Position numbers and translations under genes: made by a program. Positions 53,930 to 64,000 of a DNA stretch of 64,000 nt are shown here, one piece after another. Numbering within the stretch: the stretch's first letter is position 1; the number at the start of each line of letters is the position of its first letter. The notes beneath the pieces were generated by a model. The model ran no database searches. It was not told the DNA's origin and worked only from the letters and a program-made list of their open reading frames with translations. The DNA lies in contig CAMXCT020000117.1 of the NCBI GenBank assembly GCA_947184155.2, forward strand, positions 139,987-203,986, read 5' to 3'. The DNA is from Cladocopium goreaui (taxonomy: Eukaryota > Sar > Dinophyceae > Suessiales > Symbiodiniaceae).

Positions 53930-54860
53930 CCGAGCGAAGGACCTTGAAACTCGCCATCACCCCAATGCGTGCGCTTCACATGCCCTGCGCCAGACGCTCG
54001 CTGCCACATTAGGAGCGCACCACATTAGCTACAGCTCGCAGCACCAAGAGTCATTCATTCCTTCATTCAGCCTCCTCCTTCCCTCATCAAATCGATTGCG
54101 GCAACAAGTGCTCATGACTGTGCACATGTTATCCATCCACTCGCACCCGTAGCCCTTGGCCAACCAGAGGCAATCTTGGATGGTTGTCATTGGGCATGCA
54201 ATGGACCAGGAATCTGGCTAATGAGGAAAAATTATTCGAGCAGAATGGAACCACTAAATTTTCTGGAGGTACCACACAGAAGTTACATCGCGATAGCGCC
54301 AGGAACAACAATCTGCAAAGGCTATGGTGGTAACAATTTATCTTGCACAAATTTTGGTAAGCTATGAGCTGCATCAGCCATTGCACACAGCCGTTTTACA
54401 GGTTTGGATATATACTCTTCCATGAAGGTTCTCAGATATAGAAAGAAGCTGCTATAAATTGGGGCCTAGCAATGGCATATAGGGCACCTTCTGAAACCAG
54501 TTGGACCATAGGATGCTGGATGCATTGGGATGCCATGTTGACAACATCTTTCAGGTACCAATTATTCCCCCCTTGAACTATTCTTTCTTTCCACTGCAGC
54601 TAGGAGCGGTAGGCAGTGGTAGTGGCAACAGACACGGCCCGTTGTTTTTTAACGAATGGAAAACCACAATAGGTGTACATTTGGATGCAAAAGCGAACAT
54701 ATAGAACCAAGGGGTGATAATAAGGGTATTTATTGGCATTATGTATCTCTATAAATCAGGTCAAAGTTAGGATGAAGTTGTATCAAAGCCCATGATATAC
54801 ATAGCTGCTGATAGCATGTGTTCCACCACCCATTGCCTGGGGTGACTTCATGGTAGTCAC
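53930..54860. other. Intergenic, no gene recognised
   Basis: No recognised coding sequence. Confidence 0.45.
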
Positions 54861-54869
54861 TGCCATTGT

Positions 54870-55052
54870 CATCATCATCATCATCATCATCATCACCATC
54901 ATCACCATCATCATCATCAGCAGCATCGTCATGACCATCATCATCACCACCATCATCATCACTGTAATTTTCATTCTCGTGTTCGTTGTCACCGTCAGCA
55001 TCACCATGGCCAGTGTCACCATCAGCACCATAATCATCATCATGGCACCCAT
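54870..55052 (+). repeat. CATCAT/CACCAT trinucleotide repeat
   Basis: Degenerate (CAT)n and (CAC)n over about 180 bp. The Ile/Thr-rich and Met-rich frames are repeat products. Confidence 0.85.
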
Positions 55053-55873
55053 CTACAATCCCCTAGCTATCAAGATCATGGTCAATGTTCCATTTCCCAT
55101 CCACAATGACAAGTCCTATTATTAGTCTTTTCCTGGCATGGCCATGCCCCGGGCGAATTGTGACAATGTGTTGGATCAGTTGTAGGTTGTAATTAATAGA
55201 TTTTGTGTGCGTTGCAGCCGGATTTGCTGCTTCATGTTAACTGCATGGGGGAAGCACTTCTTGTTTGGAAAAGCGACAATGACAGTAACTCCCCAAACCT
55301 AAGACCAAGGACCAAAACCGTCAAACCGTGCTTCTCACAATCGGTAATCCCGTATATTTCAAGTATCGCAGTTCAAGGTCTTCGGTTCTTTGGTCATTGG
55401 TCTTTGGTCTTCGGTCCAATTGCCTGCGCCAGCCTTGCCTGCCAGTGCGCAGCAGCAGCAGCAGCACACGAGGCGCCTCCCGGATGGGATTGTGGCCGGG
55501 GTCCCAAACATGTTGTAACTGTACTTCCTTGGTTCTCGGTCTTTGGTCTTGGGTCAGAGCATGGATCAGTTTGTGCAAACTACAACATGCAAAAAGCGTT
55601 CCGGAAACCGTTCCGGAAAGAAACCGCGAACCACAAACCACCAGTTCAGGAACAGGCTCAAAATGTGGGAAACTTGCGTTTTTTTCATTCAGTAATCAGA
55701 AAAAATCCAAAAGAAACAAGTTTCATTGTAAGTGGATCAAAAAACCTAAAGCAGAACCTGTGAATAGCTTAGATTTTTCAGCCCCACAACCCAGTACAGC
55801 GCTTGGCTCTGTTTTTCGCAATGCATTAGCTTGTACAGTCCGACTGGTAGCTACCAAAGGACCAAGGTCTTAA

Positions 55874-56626
55874 TCAAAAGTGTTTCAGCTCCAACTCCTG
55901 CACCATGCGCCTGACTGTATCCAGGCCCAATTTTGGTTTCCGGAGGATTGTCCTGAATTCTTTCTGAGTCTCCCTCCATGAAATTTTGGCGCGCTTCTGC
56001 TTCTTGACGACTGCCCGTAGTTTCTTCATTTGCTTCTTCGATGGGGTCTTCTTTTCCAAGTGCGACCTTGTGCCATTGACCTTTGCCTCACCGAACTGCG
56101 TTGTTCTCTTGGATCTTTTCTTGGCCAATGCAAGGCCCTTGGTCAACCTTTCCACAATGAGGTCTCGTTCAAGTTGGTATACTGCCAAGGTGACTAGCCT
56201 CACAAAGGTCTCCACTGGCCTGGGTTTTAGTGCAAAGAGGTTCGGAATGTCATCAGCAATGATCTCAATGCCCTTTGCTTTTGCCACTTCATAGATGTCT
56301 TCACCAACCTTGGCTGTTCTTGCGATAGCTCGTGCATTTTCCACAAATATCTTGATGTTGTTCTGGGACATGAGTGTGCCCAAGATCTTGCGTTGTTCCA
56401 ATGGTTTGGTTCCACTGATAACTTCATTGCATGTGGGAATGTTCATCCTTTTCCCAACCACCAGCTTGGCTCGCTGCAGTGCAGCTTGCTTCTGACGTGG
56501 GAACCCAGTTCCATCAATCTGCTTCTTTGAACTTACCCTGCCATAGACATATGCTTTATTATTTCGATCTTGGCTCGCCTTTGCGCCTCTCTTCACTTGA
56601 GTCTTCATAGCCTTCTTATTGGCCAT
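55874..56626 (-). CDS. Serine recombinase (resolvase family), single exon
   Basis: 250 codons from ATG 56626. An upstream in-frame start at 56674 lies inside a GGTTCTTGGTC repeat and is not favoured. After a basic head of about 24 residues, Y28-G-R30-V-S32-S-K-K-Q36 matches the Y-x-R-V-S-x-x-x-Q nucleophile motif, with S32 as the catalytic Ser. V-I-S-G-T (69-73) fits the loop after strand 2. F-V-E-N-A-R99-A-I-A-R103 stands where D-R-x-x-R is usual. E153-R-D-L-I-V-E-R160 matches the end of the catalytic domain and the long helix. The remaining 80 residues are very Lys/Arg-rich and end in a possible helix-turn-helix (GLDTVRRMVQELE). Such enzymes cut and rejoin DNA through a phosphoserine. The gene has no introns, and similar proteins occur in dinoflagellates (recalled). 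It is divergent from the gene at 57133. Confidence 0.85.
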   Translation of the reverse strand: MANKKAMKTQVKRGAKASQDRNNKAYVYGRVSSKKQIDGTGFPRQKQAALQRAKLVVGKRMNIPTCNEVISGTKPLEQRKILGTLMSQNNIKIFVENARAIARTAKVGEDIYEVAKAKGIEIIADDIPNLFALKPRPVETFVRLVTLAVYQLERDLIVERLTKGLALAKKRSKRTTQFGEAKVNGTRSHLEKKTPSKKQMKKLRAVVKKQKRAKISWRETQKEFRTILRKPKLGLDTVRRMVQELELKHF

Positions 56627-56629
56627 TGC

Positions 56630-56700
56630 TTGGACCAAGAACCCAAGAACCAAAGACCAAGAACCAAAGACCAAGAACCAGGAAACCCAAAAACCTCTGA
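56630..56700 (-). repeat. GACCAAGAACCAAA repeats upstream of the recombinase
   Basis: Five to six units directly before the recombinase ATG; GACCAAGGACTGAGGACC follows at 56936-56962. Confidence 0.85.
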
Positions 56701-57132
56701 ACTAAGCACAAATACTCTGTGTCAAGATGTGCTTCAAATGGTTCGCTTGTAAAGATGGAAAAGCGTTGTGGGCATTTCTGCAACAATTACACCAACAACT
56801 TCCTTTGAGCCACATATCGCCGCACACGCACACACACACATTTAGTAAAATCGTGAAGCCTAACAAAAACAAAGTGAGGTAGTGAGACAACCACATGGGG
56901 GATAGGACAGATTAAAACATACAAGGTTGACTTGGCTCTTGGTCCTCAGTCCTTGGTCCTAAGTAATGCCTTTGACCATCATACTTGGTAAACAATGGTC
57001 CTTGGTGGGTAGTAAGGGTCATCAAAATGATATTCATTCATACTAATTTCCTTTATCTGAATGATTTCATGTGCAAGGTTTTTTTGGACCAAGCATTTGA
57101 CTGTTGCTCCGAACAGATTTCAGTTGAGCAGC
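56701..57132. other. Divergent intergenic region
   Basis: Between the recombinase (minus) and the next gene (plus). Holds a (CA)n at 56823-56840. GAGCAGC directly before ATG 57133 gives an AG that could serve as a spliced-leader acceptor. Confidence 0.5.
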
Positions 57133-60100
57133 ATGTCCGCCTCAGCCCAATCCCTTCTGGGTGATGACTCTGGCATAGTCTATGAGTTGAAGCTGGACAG
57201 TTTCCATGGTTGCGCTTGGAGGATTGGATTTGAAAAATGCATTTCAACCTGTTGTTTCACATGTTGTTTGACCAGTTGTTTCACCTGTTGTTGGCAAGTT
57301 CTTGGTTTTTCCTTCATGGGTTATTCATTCCCCTGGATCAGGACCCATGACAAGCTGACCTGCCAGATGGAAATCCGGCTTCTGTTGGATGAGAAGGTCT
57401 TGTGGGCCCAATCTGTTGCAGAGATGGAAACCAACATGGCCTTGAACTACAGTGTTTTGTTGCGATCACCTTCTCCTGATGCCACTGTGCAGGTCTGGTT
57501 TTTGCTTAAAAGGGGGTGCCGTTTTTAACCGATGTTGGTTTGGTTTGGTTTTGGTTGGTTTGGTTTCACATTCACACATCACTCTTGCTAGGTGACCTTC
57601 ACACAAGTGCCCAAGCCTGGCTGGGAAGAGTCGGAGCCAGCTCTGATTGGCTCATGCTCTTGGAAGCTTGCTGAGACAGGTTCTTTGATCAAGGACGTTT
57701 CACTGCCAAATTCAAAGAAGAAGGTTGGCGCTGTCTTGCGCATGCGTTCCATTGCCTTGGGTGGTGGAAGTACCATTGCTTCTGGCTTGCATGAGCGCAG
57801 ATCCTTGCACAGTGAGGGCCGCTCTTGGCAGGTTCTCGGCAGTTCAGAAGCTTTCCAGAATCTTGATGGAGTGACCAATTTCACCAAAGATCAAGTCAGC
57901 CTCATGCCCGCTGCAGATGAGACTGCAACTCTGGTTCCTGGAGCTCGAAGACCTCAATCTCCTGAACGTCACCCAGCTCACACCACTGGAGGTCCTCGGT
58001 CTACAGGTCCTAGGTCCACAGGTCCTGGGTCTGGCGGTCCTGGGTCCAAAGGTCCTGGAGCTGCATACAGCAAGATGGAGGTTGATGATGTTAGCTTCTA
58101 TGACAGTGTTTCTCAGGTCGGTGCTCGAGGTCCACTTGGTGTGAAGCCCCGCAGCAATATGACAAGCGCATCATCAGTGCCACAAGCATATGCGGGTGGG
58201 GCCGCCATGAATGCATCAGCGCTGTGTGCCAGGTTCATGGTTGACATCAGGATCTTTGAGTGGACACCCCAGTCTGTCGAGGAATACCTGAACTCTGGGC
58301 AGGTCCCGAATGGTCTGCCATTGGATGGTCAGGCCAGTGTGTCAGCCCTTGCACTTGGGTTTGACTACAGCACCAACCAGTACGACAATAAATCGCAGAT
58401 CTACAACTCCGCAATTTGGACCAAGCCACTCAGTTCTGATTTCAACTTTTGCACTACCCCTTCAAAACTTTCTGCTGTTTTTTTTGCACCACACATATTC
58501 AAAGCATTACACCAAATGTTTTTTTGCGCAGGGTTCATGTGAGAATGGATGTGGTGCTTGTGTTTCATCATCAGCTCAGGGATCAGCAGCTTCTGGCCAC
58601 AGCTGTCCAAGAGGGGTTGGATTATGTGCTGAGCCAAGCCGCCCAACTCGATGAGCTCGTCCGCTTGGGGCTTCGCATCAGCCGACAGTGGGTCTATCAC
58701 ATACTGAAAGGTGAAATGGTCTGGGGACCGGCCCTAGCCATGTGGGTCAGCCAAAGGAGGCCCTTGAAATTCAAGACCCGGGTGCAGAGAGGAGGCTTTG
58801 AAATTCAAGAGCTCTTGCCAGCGGATGATGGGGACGTGGACTATTATGCCCATGGCAACTGGTACTTGAGTTTCTTGAAGGACAGCCTCCTCCAGGGCAG
58901 GGTGTGGCAGGGTGGTCCTAGGTCTTCGGTCCCTCGGTGCCTTCCAGCAAATCAGACGCAAGAACGACATGCAATGGACCAGGAGATTGAGAACTACAAC
59001 AAAGGTCTGCTGCAAACGGCATTTGAGCGGGTTTCCCTGGTTCCCCAGACTGCAGGATGTTTCCTGAGGCTCCGCGAAAACACACGGCCAATGTATACTT
59101 TGCCGCAGATCATTGGCCAGATCTACATGCAAGTGTGCACGGACCCTCACAAGTTCCTCTCTGCAAGTGCTTTGGGTTTGATTGGCCCTCCCGGCACAAA
59201 TGCTCAGACTTGGTGGGTTGCAATGGACGGTTGGTACTATGTGCTGATGAGCCAGGTGATTGGTGACGGTCTCAGTGCCACAGCAGACAGCATCCGTTGG
59301 TACAAGTGTGGTTTGAATGCAGCCAGCCATGACCCCACCAACCTGAATGAAGCTGTGCCAGATGAAGGCAGGTTTTTTTTAATGCAAAAGCACATGTCAG
59401 GAAAGATACTTGTAGACATATGCTCATTTTTTTACGTTGTTTTCAAATTTATTTGGCAATTGATTTGGGTTTGCCGAAGGTGGCCGCACCCTTGCCATCT
59501 CCTATCACCAGTATGATGGGATGACTCCCCGTTCCTCGGTCATGACTGTGGGCACTGATGGCGAAGTGCAAACAACCATGGTGCTGTGGTTTCAGAAGCC
59601 GCCAACCCAACAAGGGCGTCGCCAGCAGGACTGGTGATCAAAACTTGTGATGTTGTTGCTGTTGGTGTTGTTTTTAAACTATCCACTATATATACTTGGG
59701 ATCTAATGGGACTGCAAGGGATATACATGACCACTGGGATGATTGGGATACTTGCAACAGGAAAATATATGAGGAATTCCAGACCACCTCCTATACATAG
59801 ACATGGATGCCCAATTTATTTCGGGGAGAGGGCCTATAGCTCCCATTTGGTGGTGGTTGTGGCTATGCAATTGTTTTTTTTTGCTTGTTGTTGTTGTTGT
59901 TGTTGTTGCTGCTGCTGCTGCTGTGGTTGTTGTTGTTGTTGTTGTTGCTGTTGTTGTTTTCAAAGATTGCATTTCATGTGATTCCATTTTTCCATCAGAG
60001 ATTTGACAGGATCGCCATTTGATCCGCTGCGTGGAGGTCCCCACTGAGATCAAGGAGGCCATGCTTGCCCGTCCGAATGCCACAGCAGCTGCCAGCAGCC

Positions 60101-60186
60101 GTGCACCTTCGGCTGGGGCAGCTAGCCGTGGACGCTCGCAGACCCCGAGACGCCAGTCGGATCAGCAGTGGAATCAATGGAGCTGA
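57133..60186 (+). CDS. Six-exon gene, 744-residue protein of unknown function
   Basis: Exons that join in frame: 57133-57221, 57342-57492, 57592-58424, 58532-59367, 59480-59628, 60010-60186 (2,235 nt including the stop). Donors by sequence are GA, GT, GC, GC and GA; acceptors are all AG^G, the dinoflagellate style. The protein starts MSASAQSLLGDDSGIVYELK; no signal peptide or membrane span is seen. Residues about 210-235 are a Gly/Pro/Ser block (GGPRSTGPRSTGPGSGGPGS) made by a GGTCCT repeat inside exon 3. Exon 4 is the most conserved-looking part (WVYHILKGEMVWGPALAMWV, GNWYLSFLKDSLLQG, WWVAMDGWYYVLMSQVIGDG). The tail is Ala/Ser/Arg-rich. No domain recognised. Exon boundaries are by inspection; the exon 3 donor is least certain. 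Confidence 0.7.
59885..59960 (+). repeat. TTG/CTG microsatellite in the last intron
   Basis: (TTG)n, then (CTG)n, then (TTG)n inside intron 5 of the 744-residue gene. Confidence 0.9.
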
Positions 60187-61058
60187 TTTTTGCCCATGGT
60201 CCTGGGTTCTGCATCCTGGGTCTGGGTCCTGGGTCCTTGGTCCTTGGTTTTTAGGTCCTGGGTCCTGGGTTTTGGGGTCTTTTGTTCATAAAGATTTCAT
60301 TGGTTCATCAAATTTCTAAATATAGCCCAGGATGCGCCAGACGCCATGGTCACGCCACACCTGCAGACGGCAGGTTCTGTGCACACCAGGTGCACATGTA
60401 TGTCTTCCATTTTCGCAGCAATTCAAGCCATTGACCAATGCTGCGCAGTAAAACAAAGTGATCGGTTTAGCAGTAGTGGGCAGTGCCTCGGAATCTTGAA
60501 TCGGCAATCCTCGGCATCTCAGCTTTCAGAGTCTTCATAAAACTTTTTTTCCACAGGTCCTCGGTTTTCACAGGTCCTAACTTTTCAGAGCACTTGGGTT
60601 TCAGAGGGTCCATGTCCCATGTGACATTATACCATCCTAGCCCTTGGTAGGTGCTGCGCCATCTACAGCCTTTGCCAGGCAGGAAGTATATTGGGGGGTG
60701 GGTTGGTTCATGTTTGCAGTTTTTGTATCAGCAACTTAGATTTGTCATGCTCTTGTTTCACCAAGTGCTTTTGAACACTTTGGTGTTTATGGTCCTTGGT
60801 TTGCGGTCCTTGGTTTATGGTCTTCGGTCTTCGGTTTTTGGTCCTCGGTCCTTGTTATAAATATAAACATATAAAATATAGTGTGTATATATATAGTGTG
60901 TTTTTCAGTTCTTTGCGCCCCAACACTGGGAAAACTGTTTTGGTTCCAAGTCAAAAGCCATTGCTCATTCTGGAGCCATTTGGGTCATTTTGGCGTTTTG
61001 TGGTTTGCAGTGACAGAACACTGCATTTGTGTTTTGGTAATTCAGTAGCATCACTGCT
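60187..61058. other. Intergenic with GGTCCTTGGTC repeats
   Basis: Repeat clusters at 60198-60280, 60548-60575 and 60785-60860 (GGTCCTGGGTC, GGTCTTCGGT). No gene. Confidence 0.6.
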
Positions 61059-62390
61059 ATGGCTAGCCGTGCCTTCCGAAATGGCAATGATCTTTATCAG
61101 GAGGCCACTGTGTCTGAAGATGCCATTGGACCGCTGCAGGCTCCAGAGGAAAAATGCACTGAGATCATCACCAGGTCTTACAATCCTGACAGGAAGTTTT
61201 GGCAGCAGGTTCCGAAGTTGCCAGATGAGAAGCCTCCCAAGATCCCCAAGGAGGAGATCAAGATTGATATCCTGCCCTCCGGGCAAAAGCCATTGCTCGC
61301 TTGGAGAAGGACAAGGTGTCTCTGACCTTGAAAGGTCTGCCAGCAACACCACAGACCGGGATTACCAAGGCCAGATATTTGACATATGTTTTTTAAAATC
61401 ACTCTGTTGCATCAGCAAGCTGACACGTTTTCAAGTTTTCAATGCCTTTTTCATTTGGCGATGGCAGGTTCCATCCATGGAGGGTGATGAGAAACAGGAT
61501 GACATTGAACCCAAGGCGTGTGTATGTGCGTGTGGACATTTTGATTTTGGCATTTTTTAACATATGTTTTGTGGGCCTGATCCTTGTTGGAATGACAGGT
61601 TTCTGGCAAGAGCTCGGGCCGCGGTCGTGGTAAAGGCCGCGGTCGTGGTCTTGCCTGCCGCAGTGACCCCAAGAAGTCAGAGCCAAGTGGCTCAGGTGAT
61701 TCTGTCCCTGCAACTGGGTCTTCAGCGGTCTCTGGGTCTTCGGTCCCGGGGTCTTTGGTTCCTGCGTCTTTGGTCCCAGGTCCTTCGGTCCCAGGTTTTG
61801 AAGACCCTCCAGTGGCTGCAGCAGCTCACCCCGAGGAAACGACAGCAGCTCAGCCCAAGGCCAAGGCCAAGGCCAAGGCCAAAGGTCAAGGCCAACAGCA
61901 AAGCCAAGGCCAAGGCCAAGGCCAAACAAGAGCAGCCCGAAACACCAAGGGCACTTTCGCTGGCCGGCGTCCCCCAAGCAACCCTCAGAAGCTCGCGGTT
62001 TTCCTGAAAATGAAGGAGTTGTACCATGAGACCAAATCCAAGCCCATTCCTGGTGACCGGAAGAGGAAAGGAAAGGGCGCCAGTGAAACCCAAGGAGAGT
62101 ACTGGGGATTCATGCAGCAGAAGATGGCTGAGTTGGCAAAGGAAGGTGTCCAAGGAGGTGAACGCATGAAGTTGGCAGCAAAGGCTTGGAAGGAACGCCC
62201 TGGCAATGAAGGCAAGAGCAAAGCCAGTGCCAAGGCCAGTGCAGAGGTTCCAAAACCCACAGAGGGGACGAAATGGATCTTGTTTCATGGCACAACAGAA
62301 CCTGTGCGCTTGGACATGCTCACCAGTGACCAAGAGCTGATGTTGGAGAATGGCACGCCGCATGTCTATGTGGAGGCACCTGAGCACTGA
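61059..62390 (+). CDS. Three-exon gene, Gly/Arg-, Lys/Ala-rich, HMG-like tail; one frameshift
   Basis: Exon 1 (61059-61369) starts MASRAFRNGNDLYQEATVSE. Near 61275 the frame must shift by one base: the starting frame stops at 61325, while the next frame reads LRAKAIARLEKDKVSLTLKG and ends GITK at a GC donor. Exon 2 (61468-61515, GC donor) reads VPSMEGDEKQDDIEPK. Exon 3 (61599-62390) begins VSGKSSGRGRGKGRGRG, then a Ser/Val/Pro block (SSVPGSLVPASLVPGPSVPG) produced by a GGTCTTTGGTCC repeat, an AKAKAKAK and QGQGQ block, then a helical region (GEYWGFMQQKMAELAKEG, AAKAWKERPGNEGK) faintly like an HMG box or YABBY domain, and a short end (TKWILFHGTTEPVRLDM). RGG-like and Lys-rich parts suggest nucleic-acid binding (inference). 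The role is unknown. Confidence 0.6.
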
Positions 62391-62918
62391 TGCCTTCTTG
62401 GTTCTTGGTTGTTGGTTTCTGGTTTCAGGTCTTTGGTCCATGGTCCAGCCCATTGGTCCTGAAGATTTGAATTGGATCTGAAGTTATCAGCTGATTGCTC
62501 ACCAGCAGTCACAAAGTGTAGGGCTGTACAAAGTTGGCTTGGGGCACGCTGATTTGTAACTGTGATCATGGGGAAACACTTGTGATTCACTGGGTGGTTG
62601 GCTGATCAGTCATGGCACACGCAATCCAGAGAAAAAATATTGCCATTCTTGCAAGATGCATCATTAAGGCAGTAGCATGTTGTGACAGGACTGGATTTAG
62701 ATTTGAGCGACAATTTGATTGAAGTTTCGAGATTTGGTCTTTGGTCCTTGGTTTCTCTGGTATTGAAACTGCTTTCAATGTAACATAAGTTGCCTCAGGC
62801 CTTGGCTTCTGCACGAAGGTTGACAGTCCAAAGGTGTCAAAGATTCCAGGAGGTAACGTTGTGTTGTATTCCCTGTATGCCTTTCCTTTTGTCATGGCAC
62901 ATATGTTACTGCATTTAA
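62391..62918. other. Intergenic with GGTCTTTGGTCC repeats
   Basis: Repeat words at 62398-62460 and 62737-62757. No supported gene. Confidence 0.5.
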
Positions 62919-62919
62919 A

Positions 62920-63200
62920 TTCCCGTATATCTTGATGCTTTCAAAAAAAAACATTTCCCGTGTGTGTTAATGCTTTTCCCCCGTATGTCTTGATGCTTTT
63001 TTTGCATTTCCCGTATGTCTTAATGCGTTTTTGCATTTCCCGTATGTCTTAATGCTTTTTTTGTTTCGGGGCGGCCCGTATGTCTTTAATGCTTTTTTGT
63101 TTCGGGGCGACGCCGGGTACCGCGTAGCCCCAAACCTCCCGTATGTCCTAATGCAATTTTGTGGCTTTCCAGGCCCGTATGTCATAATGCATTTTGTCAA
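62920..63200 (+). repeat. CCCGTATGTCTTAATGC repeats
   Basis: Eight to nine copies of CCCGTATGTCTTAATGC (variants TTGATGC, CATAATGC) with T-runs and TTTCGGGGCG between some. Spacing is 30-60 bp. Some copies border short GC-rich pieces. Confidence 0.85.
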
Positions 63201-63599
63201 TGGTAAAAATAGAAGTTGCGATGGTTTTCCTTTAAAATAGCCACTTCCCTTTGTCAGCAACCCACAGATCTTTCATGGGAAGCAATAGCTTTAAGAGGTG
63301 ACTAGGGGGGGCCAGCAGCCCACAAGGTAAGTCATCCCGTATGTGCCACCCCCTGAATTGGGAGAGTGAAGGTAGCAAAGTCAAGGTGGCCCAATTTGAA
63401 GTGTTCATGCTTCAGGGTGGCTAGGGGGGGCGCGTAGCCCACAGATTTCTTGTTTTTTTTGCAATTTCTGCGGGTGGCTCAGATAGGAAAAGTCTTGGAA
63501 CAAATATATGCAAAATAGTGATTACGATGAAAGAATCCATGACATCCATGTCAAATACATACACTGTTGCTACTTGGTTAGCTTTCCCCCACTGAAGCC
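63201..63599. other. Intergenic with two short GC-rich hairpins
   Basis: GTGACTAGGGGGGGCCAGCA + GCCCAC near 63297 and GTGGCTAGGGGGGGCGCGTA + GCCCAC near 63416 can each fold (GTGGGCT against AGCCCAC type). No gene. Confidence 0.5.
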
Positions 63600-64000
63600 A
63601 TGGCAGCAGCTGAAGCAGCTGTCAAAGAGAAGATTGTGAAACTGGCTGAAGAGACCTTCTGTGGCTCTGGGGATATCGAAGCACAAGATGCCAAGTCGTT
63701 TCACCAATACTTTTTGCAGACTTACCCACCTGGCTCTGCAGAGCGCTCCAAGCTGCTTTCTGACCTTCACGGCTTGGAAAACCGTCTCAAGGCCTTGACA
63801 GGCTGGGTTCCGCCAGCTGCAGTTGACACAGTGCTTCCTTTCAATGCTGGCCAGATCCAAAGTTTTGTGGTTGCCCCTTGGCAGCTTGGGCTTGCAGCTG
63901 AGGATTCAGTCAAGGGCCCGTCCAAGATCGTGTACATCTTGGATACTGTGTCAAATTTCTTGGCCAGCCCATATCGTTCTGAAAGGGAACCGCTTGACTT
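63600..64000 (+). CDS. Start of a gene cut by the window end, function unknown
   Basis: An open frame runs from ATG 63600 to the last base (133 codons, no stop). It begins MAAAEAAVKEKIVKLAEETF and includes FHQYFLQTYPPGSAERSKLL, TGWVPPAAVDTVLPFNAGQI and SKIVYILDTVSNFLASPYRS. Start context CCATGG. Residue mix and G/C at third positions match the two genes upstream, and the strand is the same, so it is probably the third gene of the row. No family recognised. No intron is needed inside the visible part. Confidence 0.7.
   Translation, partial: MAAAEAAVKEKIVKLAEETFCGSGDIEAQDAKSFHQYFLQTYPPGSAERSKLLSDLHGLENRLKALTGWVPPAAVDTVLPFNAGQIQSFVVAPWQLGLAAEDSVKGPSKIVYILDTVSNFLASPYRSEREPLD

Noticed and set aside
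58734..59330. 198-codon minus-strand frame
   Set aside because: Antisense shadow of exon 4 of the plus-strand gene, which joins in frame with its neighbours.
61722..62453. 243-codon minus-strand frame
   Set aside because: Antisense to exon 3 of the three-exon gene and partly made of the GGTCC repeat.

Overview
The window reads as nuclear DNA of a dinoflagellate, most likely a Symbiodiniaceae-type alga. Spliceable introns in the better genes favour GC or GA donors beside the usual GT, with AG^G at the acceptors. Genes sit in same-strand clusters. Several proteins resemble families I recall from dinoflagellate genomes: a Y-x-R-V-S serine recombinase, a DLMH-type transposase-like protein, ISXO2-like and ankyrin fragments. 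More than half of the window is satellite, microsatellite or foldback DNA. No rRNA, tRNA, CRISPR array or bacterial operon was seen. The organism call is inference.

Layout. 1-26 kb is almost gene-free: decayed ankyrin fragments, a frameshifted ISXO2-like transposase remnant (5.42-5.73 kb), small inverted-repeat elements, a GC-rich satellite (8.5-9.8 kb), long TG/TTG microsatellites, a heptamer array (11.5-12 kb), a 56-bp satellite carrying a 16-bp palindrome per unit (14.9-16.4 kb), degenerate telomere-like CCCTAAA repeats (18.0-18.35 kb), GGGTGAAAAGT arrays (19.9-20.6 and 25.1-25.7 kb) and an imperfect palindrome of about 2.7 kb (21.36-24.1 kb).

26.207-41.639 kb is the most notable object: a candidate 15.4-kb DNA transposon with matching ends (CCCTGAGTCTCC...GGAGACTCAGGG), flanking TA on both sides, and mirror-placed subterminal palindromes. 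Inside are four gene-like units, all on the minus strand: a DDE-transposase-like gene nearest the left end, a Lys/Ala-rich gene, a multi-exon gene with Pro-rich, acidic and RS-like segments, and a Lys-rich gene. Three copies of a composite satellite module follow. Frameshifts and an in-frame TGA suggest this copy is decaying.

43.12-47.15 kb (minus) is a Penelope-like retroelement with the endonuclease placed first: GIY-YIG domain, then reverse transcriptase. One long frame is broken only by a TAG and a TGA. CA-rich microsatellites lie on both sides; the distal one adjoins a 100-N assembly gap.

50-55 kb holds more tandem repeats. 55.87-64 kb is the best gene-bearing stretch: a single-exon serine recombinase (minus) divergent from three plus-strand genes of unknown function, two of them intron-rich and the last cut by the window end. 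GGTCCTTGGTC-type repeats separate these genes and have expanded inside two coding exons.
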